Shown piece after piece: positions 14,336 to 17,872 of a DNA stretch of 17,872 nucleotides. The translations under genes were made by a program, and so were the position numbers. The stretch spans positions 1 to 17,872 of the forward strand of contig JBGOTP010000062.1 in NCBI GenBank assembly GCA_041476545.1. The letters are read 5' to 3'. How positions within the stretch are numbered: position 1 is the first letter of the stretch; every line of letters starts with the position of its first letter. The notes beneath the pieces are model-generated. The model was not told the DNA's origin. It made no database searches and saw nothing but the letters and a program-made list of their open reading frames with translations. This stretch comes from JBGOTP01 sp041476545 (GTDB taxonomy: Bacteria; Acidobacteriota; Vicinamibacteria; Vicinamibacterales; CAVVIG01).

Positions 14336-15204
14336 AGGGCATCATCCTTGCCGGCGGGAGTGGATCGCGGCTTCTTCCCTTGACGCGCGCGATCAGCAAG
14401 CAACTGGTTCCGATCTACAGCAAGCCCATGGTGTACTACCCGCTGTCGATGCTCATGCTCGCCGGTATCCGCGACGTCCTCGTCATCACGACGCCGCACG
14501 AACAGGATGGTTTCCGACGGCTGCTCGGCAGCGGATCGGACATCGGGATCCGCATCGAGTACGCGGCGCAGCCGCGGCCGGAGGGGCTGGCGCAGGCATT
14601 CATCATTGGCCGCGATTTTATTGGCAGCGACCGCGTCGCACTGGCCCTGGGGGACAACATTTTTTACGGAGCGCATTTGTCCGACGATCTCCACAGGGCG
14701 GCGTCGCGCAGCCGCGGAGCGACCGTGTTTGCGTACCAGGTTCGCGATCCCGAACGATACGGAGTCGTCGAGTTCGATGCGCAGGGTGCGGCCGTGAGCC
14801 TCGAAGAAAAGCCGGCAAAACCCAGGTCGTCGTACGCCGTGACCGGCCTGTATTTCTACGACAATCAGGTGCTGGACATCGCGGCAGGACTCAAGCCGTC
14901 GGCTCGAGGCGAACTGGAGATTACCGATGTGAATCGCCATTACCTCGAGCGCGGCGAGTTGCATGTCGAGAAACTACCGAGAGGCGTTGCCTGGCTTGAC
15001 ACTGGAACGCACGAGGCGCTCCTTCAGGCGGCGAACTACATTCAGGCGATCGAAGAACGCCAGGGTCTGATGGTCGCGTGCCTCGAGGAAATTGCGTATC
15101 GCATGGGGTACATCAGCGCCGCCGACCTGGGTGTCCTGGCGCGGTCCATGGAAGCGAGCACGTACGGAAAGTATCTGGCTCATCTGCTCGAGCAGGAGCA
15201 GTAG
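14332..15204 (+). CDS. rmlA: Glucose-1-phosphate thymidylyltransferase RmlA
   Basis: 290 residues, the normal RmlA length. It joins dTTP and glucose-1-phosphate to make dTDP-glucose, the first step of dTDP-rhamnose synthesis. The nucleotide-binding loop LAGGSGSRLLPLT is at 6-18 with Lys23 after it, followed by KPMVYYPLSMLMLAGI, LALGDNIFYG with the metal-binding Asp, EEKPAKPRSSYAVTGLYFYD, and WLDTGTHEALLQA near the C-terminus. The start is GTG at 14332, overlapping the rmlB stop (GTGA); longer in-frame extensions read back into rmlB and add unrelated residues. The stop TAG shares its last base with the rmlC GTG. The tight overlaps argue for translational coupling through the whole operon. Confidence 0.97.
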   Translation: MKGIILAGGSGSRLLPLTRAISKQLVPIYSKPMVYYPLSMLMLAGIRDVLVITTPHEQDGFRRLLGSGSDIGIRIEYAAQPRPEGLAQAFIIGRDFIGSDRVALALGDNIFYGAHLSDDLHRAASRSRGATVFAYQVRDPERYGVVEFDAQGAAVSLEEKPAKPRSSYAVTGLYFYDNQVLDIAAGLKPSARGELEITDVNRHYLERGELHVEKLPRGVAWLDTGTHEALLQAANYIQAIEERQGLMVACLEEIAYRMGYISAADLGVLARSMEASTYGKYLAHLLEQEQ

Positions 15205-15764
15205 TGCGCGTCGTTCCCACCAGTCTGTCCGAGGTGCTCATCATCGAGCCCGACGTGCACTATGATGGCCGCGGGTTCTTTCTCGAGAGCTATCACCAGG
15301 ACAAATACTGGGCCTGCGGCATTGCGGACACGTTCGTTCAGGACAATCACTCGAAATCAGTTCGCGGCACCGTTCGGGGGCTTCATCTGCAGGTCAACCG
15401 GCCTCAGGCCAAGCTCGTGCGCGTCATCGAAGGGGAGATTTACGACGTCGCAGTGGATCTGCGGCGCGGATCTCCCACGTTCGGGCGCTGGACCGGCATC
15501 TCGCTGACGGCGGAGAACTTCCGGCAATGCTATCTACCGGTCGGCTTCGCGCACGGATTTGCCGTGCTCAGCGCGACGGCGCAGGTCGAGTACAAGTGCA
15601 CCAACATCTACGACCCCGACAGCGAAGTCGGTATCGCGTGGAACGATCCGAGGCTGGCGATTGCGTGGCCCGTCGACCAGCCAATCGTCTCGGAGCGTGA
15701 CCGCCGCAGCCCGGTTCTGTCCGAAGTCATCGATCGCTTGCCGTTCTACAACCGAGCGGGCTAG
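15204..15764 (+). CDS. rmlC: dTDP-4-dehydrorhamnose 3,5-epimerase RmlC
   Basis: 186 residues, normal for RmlC. It inverts C3 and C5 of dTDP-4-keto-6-deoxyglucose to give dTDP-4-keto-L-rhamnose. The cupin-fold motifs are clear: DGRGFFLESY at 21-30, QDNHSKSVRGTVRGLHLQ at 46-63 with His61 as the likely catalytic base, YDVAVDLRRGSPTFGRW at 80-96, YLPVGFAHGFAVLS at 110-123, and Tyr130 in EYKCTNIYDP as the likely catalytic acid. The start is GTG at 15204, sharing a base with the rmlA stop; an AGGAG site lies 5 nt before it. The usual fourth gene, rmlD, does not follow; a 305-nt non-coding stretch does. Confidence 0.96.
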   Translation: MRVVPTSLSEVLIIEPDVHYDGRGFFLESYHQDKYWACGIADTFVQDNHSKSVRGTVRGLHLQVNRPQAKLVRVIEGEIYDVAVDLRRGSPTFGRWTGISLTAENFRQCYLPVGFAHGFAVLSATAQVEYKCTNIYDPDSEVGIAWNDPRLAIAWPVDQPIVSERDRRSPVLSEVIDRLPFYNRAG

Positions 15765-15983
15765 CGCCTTCGCCTGATGCGGATACCTGTCCGCCCGAGG
15801 TCTGACCCCGATCCCGCGACGGATCTGTAAGCGCGGTGACGGACGCGTGACGGTTCGCGCGGTTCATCGTTCCAAATTCCCCGTCCCAGAAGGATTCTGG
15901 TTGGGCATGCCCCTTGCGACCGGTCTGGCCATCGCCGGTCTAGTGACGGCAGGGGCCGTGAATGCTGGGGGAGCCAGGCCGGC

Positions 15984-16019
15984 GACAGGGCATCGCTCAA
16001 TGGCGATGCCCTGTCTTTT
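15984..16019 (+). terminator. Rho-independent terminator with a 13-bp perfect stem
   Basis: GACAGGGCATCGC (15984-15996) pairs perfectly with GCGATGCCCTGTC (16003-16015) across the loop TCAATG, followed by TTTT (16016-16019). This is the strongest hairpin seen in the window. It ends transcription from the rml direction and insulates pxpA. It lies 220 nt after rmlC, which is far for the operon's own terminator. Confidence 0.85.
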
Positions 16020-16055
16020 GTACGCCCATACATGCTCGACCGTACCCGGCCGCAC

Positions 16056-16061
16056 TACAAT
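16056..16061 (+). promoter_or_regulatory. Predicted -10 box of pxpA, close to the start codon
   Basis: TACAAT ends 8 nt before the GTG at 16070, which predicts a leader of two or three bases. No good -35 hexamer is seen at 16-18 nt spacing. The gene also lacks a Shine-Dalgarno sequence, consistent with a leaderless or nearly leaderless message. Confidence 0.35.
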
Positions 16062-16069
16062 TCGGCAAC

Positions 16070-16837
16070 GTGTCTCACCTGCGGATCGATCTGAACGCGG
16101 ACCTGGGCGAGTCGTTCGGCGTGTACGTACTCGGTGACGATGCTGCGCTGATGAGGTCCCTGACGTCGGCGAGCATCGCCGCGGGGTTTCATGCAGGCGA
16201 CCCGTCCGTCATGCGTGCGGCCATTCGTCTCGCCAAAACAAGCGGGGTTGCCGTCGGCGCCCATCCAGGATTCCCCGACCTTGCGGGGTTCGGACGCCGC
16301 GAGCTCAGCGTCAGCCCATCAGAGGCCGAGGATCTCGTGCTCTACCAGGTTGCAGCCGTCGCTGGTGTCGCGGCGGCTGAAGGCGTCCGGTTGCAGCACG
16401 TGAAACCGCACGGCGCGCTGTACAACATGGCCGCACGTGACCTGCCGCTTGCCACGGCCGTTGCTCGCGCCGTTGCGACGATCGACCGATCGCTCGTGCT
16501 GTTTGGCCCGCCCGGTTCGGCCCTTCTCACGGCCGCCCGCACGATGGGCCTGGTTGTCGCAGCGGAAGGCTTCGCCGATCGCGCGTATCGCCCAGACGGT
16601 TCACTCGCACCCAGGTCGGAGCCCGGCGCCCTCGTCCAGGACCCGGGCCGCGTTCTCGATCGCGCGATTCGGATGGTGAAGGATCGGACGGTGGTCGCGC
16701 TCGACGGTTCCGTATGGCCCCTTGAAGTCGATACGCTCTGCGTGCACGGCGATACACCAGGCGCCGCCGCGCTCGCGGCACACCTCCGTGCCGGACTCGG
16801 GGCCTGCGGCATCACCGTCCAGGCCGTTGGCGAGTGA
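16070..16837 (+). CDS. pxpA: 5-oxoprolinase subunit A (LamB/YcsF family)
   Basis: 255 residues, normal for PxpA. The N-terminus RIDLNADLGESFG is diagnostic for the LamB/YcsF family, followed by ASIAAGFHAGDPSVMRAAI (about 34-52), GAHPGFPDLAGFGRRE (about 63-78), LQHVKPHGALYN (about 108-119), AEGFADRAYRPDGSLAPRS and CVHGDTPGA near the C-terminus. With PxpB and PxpC it cleaves ATP-dependently the 5-oxoproline that forms spontaneously from glutamine and glutamate. Usually pxpB and pxpC are adjacent; here pxpA stands alone, so the partners must be elsewhere or lie outside the window. The start is GTG at 16070; further upstream the frame runs through the terminator. It converges on the phosphatidyltransferase gene with a 50-nt gap. 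Confidence 0.95.
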   Translation: MSHLRIDLNADLGESFGVYVLGDDAALMRSLTSASIAAGFHAGDPSVMRAAIRLAKTSGVAVGAHPGFPDLAGFGRRELSVSPSEAEDLVLYQVAAVAGVAAAEGVRLQHVKPHGALYNMAARDLPLATAVARAVATIDRSLVLFGPPGSALLTAARTMGLVVAAEGFADRAYRPDGSLAPRSEPGALVQDPGRVLDRAIRMVKDRTVVALDGSVWPLEVDTLCVHGDTPGAAALAAHLRAGLGACGITVQAVGE

Positions 16838-16887
16838 CGGGCGTTTGTGATCCCAAACGAGCCATTCGGTCGCCTCGTTGAGAAGCG

Positions 16888-17628
16888 TCAGCGACAGGCC
16901 GCCCCTCGCTCGGCCCTCGGTTCGCCAGGCCGGGCCGGGAGAGGCTCGGCGGCGTAGAGGGCCCGCGTGTTCCGCACCGCCGATGCCACAAACACGATCG
17001 CAAGACTGCCGAGCGCGACGACGCCTCCGAGATCGAACAGCCGGACGGAGTCGAGACCACCGATGGACACCCTGGGCGTAATGGCAACCTTGAGGGCTCC
17101 GATGGCGAGCACGATCCTCAGTTCCGTCGGCCCGAATCCGAGAAACGACATCCGGAACACTCCGGCGGCATGTGTGGCGAGGTACGCTTCCGCCGACACG
17201 AGCAGATAGGCAGCCAGCAGCGCCACGGCGAGAAGCGGGCTCGTGAGATCCGAGCACGCGAGACCCGCGAGCAGGAATGTCGCGCCGCCGAGATCGATGA
17301 CGTGATCCACGTAGAAACCATAGCGGGGCCGCTCGTGGCCACGGATCCGAGCGACAGTGCCATCCAGGCTGTCGCCAAACCAGTTCGCCGCAAGGGAGAG
17401 GATGACGCCGAACGCCGCCCACGGCGTCAGGCGGAATGCGGCAAACGACAGGCCCGCCGTGAACATCGAGACCAGGCCAAGCGTCGAAAGATGATCCGAG
17501 TTGATTCGGGCTGGCAGCCGACGCGCAATCCGGGCGAGTGCTCGCGTTTCGGCCGTCGCCAGAAGACTTGTGTGCTCGCGGATGTGGTGGCCGGGCAAGA
17601 GAGCGGACATACGGGACGTGGTTGACAT
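16888..17628 (-). CDS. CDP-alcohol phosphatidyltransferase family membrane protein
   Basis: 246 residues with about six membrane helices. The family motif is visible from Asp86: DSLDGTVAR (Asp86, Asp89, Gly90, Ala93, Arg94), then Gly104, Asp108 and Asp112 in YGFYVDHVID. The aspartates bind metal and the CDP-linked substrate; these enzymes transfer a phosphatidyl or similar group to an alcohol at the inner membrane. Between Arg94 and Gly104 there are nine residues instead of the classical eight. The acceptor cannot be told from sequence. The ATG at 17628 has a GGAGG site 9 nt upstream; an upstream extension of the frame is Arg-rich and overlaps the next gene's end. The C-terminus is a short basic and polar tail. 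Confidence 0.9.
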   Translation of the reverse strand: MSTTSRMSALLPGHHIREHTSLLATAETRALARIARRLPARINSDHLSTLGLVSMFTAGLSFAAFRLTPWAAFGVILSLAANWFGDSLDGTVARIRGHERPRYGFYVDHVIDLGGATFLLAGLACSDLTSPLLAVALLAAYLLVSAEAYLATHAAGVFRMSFLGFGPTELRIVLAIGALKVAITPRVSIGGLDSVRLFDLGGVVALGSLAIVFVASAVRNTRALYAAEPLPARPGEPRAERGAACR

Positions 17629-17707
17629 GGGTTGGCGCCTCCACTCGCACATGCGAAAAGTGGCGTCAAGCAGGCTCAGCGACCCGGTCGCGGGGAAGAC
17701 GCCGGAT

Positions 17708-17872
17708 TCAGTCCTGCAACTTGTCGGCGAACGCGGCGGTCGTCGTCGAGGGTTCCAGGACAAGCCTGGCGAGCAGAAGGCCGATCCCGAGCGCGATCGT
17801 CAGAACGGCCGCGAGGGGCGCCGCCCGTGCGAGGATCGCGCCATCGCAGGCGAGGGCCACGGTGATCAGGAG
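17708..17872 (-). CDS. C-terminal end of a membrane protein cut by the window edge
   Basis: On the minus strand an uninterrupted frame enters from the right edge and ends at TGA (17710-17708), giving the last 54 residues. It contains two hydrophobic segments (LLITVALACDGAIL and PLAAVLTIALGIGLLLARLVL) and a polar tail ending AFADKLQD. The composition strongly suggests an inner-membrane protein. It lies 79 nt upstream of the phosphatidyltransferase on the same strand, so the two may be co-transcribed. The family cannot be told from this fragment. Confidence 0.6.
   Translation of the reverse strand, partial: LLITVALACDGAILARAAPLAAVLTIALGIGLLLARLVLEPSTTTAAFADKLQD

Larger units (their letters stand above)
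15765..16069. other. 305-nt intergenic region with a terminator, no gene assigned
   Basis: After rmlC there is no supported gene until pxpA. The first 220 nt contain several partly self-complementary GC-rich segments (for example GACCGGTC near 15920 and ATCGCCGGTC after it), then a strong hairpin terminator at 15984-16019. A GTG-initiated frame from 15847 runs through the terminator and into pxpA in another frame and has no family features, so it is not called. The stretch may simply be a long 3' untranslated region or may hold a small RNA ending at the terminator. No known riboswitch or tRNA fold was recognised. Confidence 0.5.

Noticed and set aside
15847..16137. 96-codon frame with a hydrophobic stretch before pxpA
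   Set aside because: It starts at a GTG without a ribosome binding site, crosses the strong terminator and enters pxpA in another frame. Its one hydrophobic run is short and Ala/Gly-rich, as expected from GC-rich DNA.
16838..16887. Weak hairpin (CGTTTG/CAAACG) between pxpA and the phosphatidyltransferase
   Set aside because: Only 6 bp of mixed pairing and no T-tract on either side, so it is not called a terminator.

Overview
The window looks like chromosomal DNA of a GC-rich, aerobic, Gram-negative-type bacterium. The best guess is Acidobacteriota, and within it a Vicinamibacteria-like lineage. Grounds: a secreted von Willebrand factor A protein of the 'VWFA-related Acidobacterial domain' type, a cytochrome oxidase cluster in the order I-III-IV-small-small-II, and several small secreted or membrane proteins with no well-known homologue. 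The assignment is inference from gene content and composition; no rRNA, tRNA or marker gene is present to fix it. I saw no mobile element, CRISPR array or phage gene.

Layout. (1) 1-2655, mostly minus strand: a small Arg/Gly-rich secreted protein, a 424-nt gap holding a 23-bp perfect inverted repeat with a G-quadruplex-like array, then a TPR protein followed by a one-helix membrane protein. (2) 2713-6815, plus strand: a haem-copper cytochrome c oxidase operon (ctaD, ctaE, subunit IV, two small membrane proteins, ctaC) with a clear sigma70-type promoter and a terminator hairpin. (3) 6809-8845: a Bcp/PrxQ peroxiredoxin head-to-head with a proline racemase/hydroxyproline epimerase family gene (start codons 6 nt apart), a frataxin (cyaY) and an unlisted 28-codon membrane micro-ORF with a strong ribosome binding site. 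(4) 8850-11894: the secreted VWA protein, an FTR1-type iron permease and a DUF1624/acyltransferase-like membrane protein. (5) 12105-15764: a DGQHR-domain protein (DndB/ParB-like) whose stop codon overlaps the start of a dTDP-rhamnose operon, rmlB-rmlA-rmlC, with no rmlD. (6) 15765-17872: a non-coding stretch with a strong terminator, a solitary pxpA (5-oxoprolinase subunit A), a CDP-alcohol phosphatidyltransferase and the 3' end of a membrane protein cut by the window edge.

How the parts work together. The oxidase genes encode the three core subunits plus subunit IV and two probable accessory proteins of one terminal oxidase. CyaY and FTR1 both concern iron, but each is solitary and they are not in one operon. 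RmlA, RmlB and RmlC make dTDP-4-keto-L-rhamnose from glucose-1-phosphate; the final reductase must be elsewhere. The least expected arrangement is the tight coupling of the DGQHR protein to this sugar-nucleotide operon. The least expected protein feature is an oxidase subunit I that keeps the D-channel residues but has isoleucine where the canonical K-channel lysine should be.
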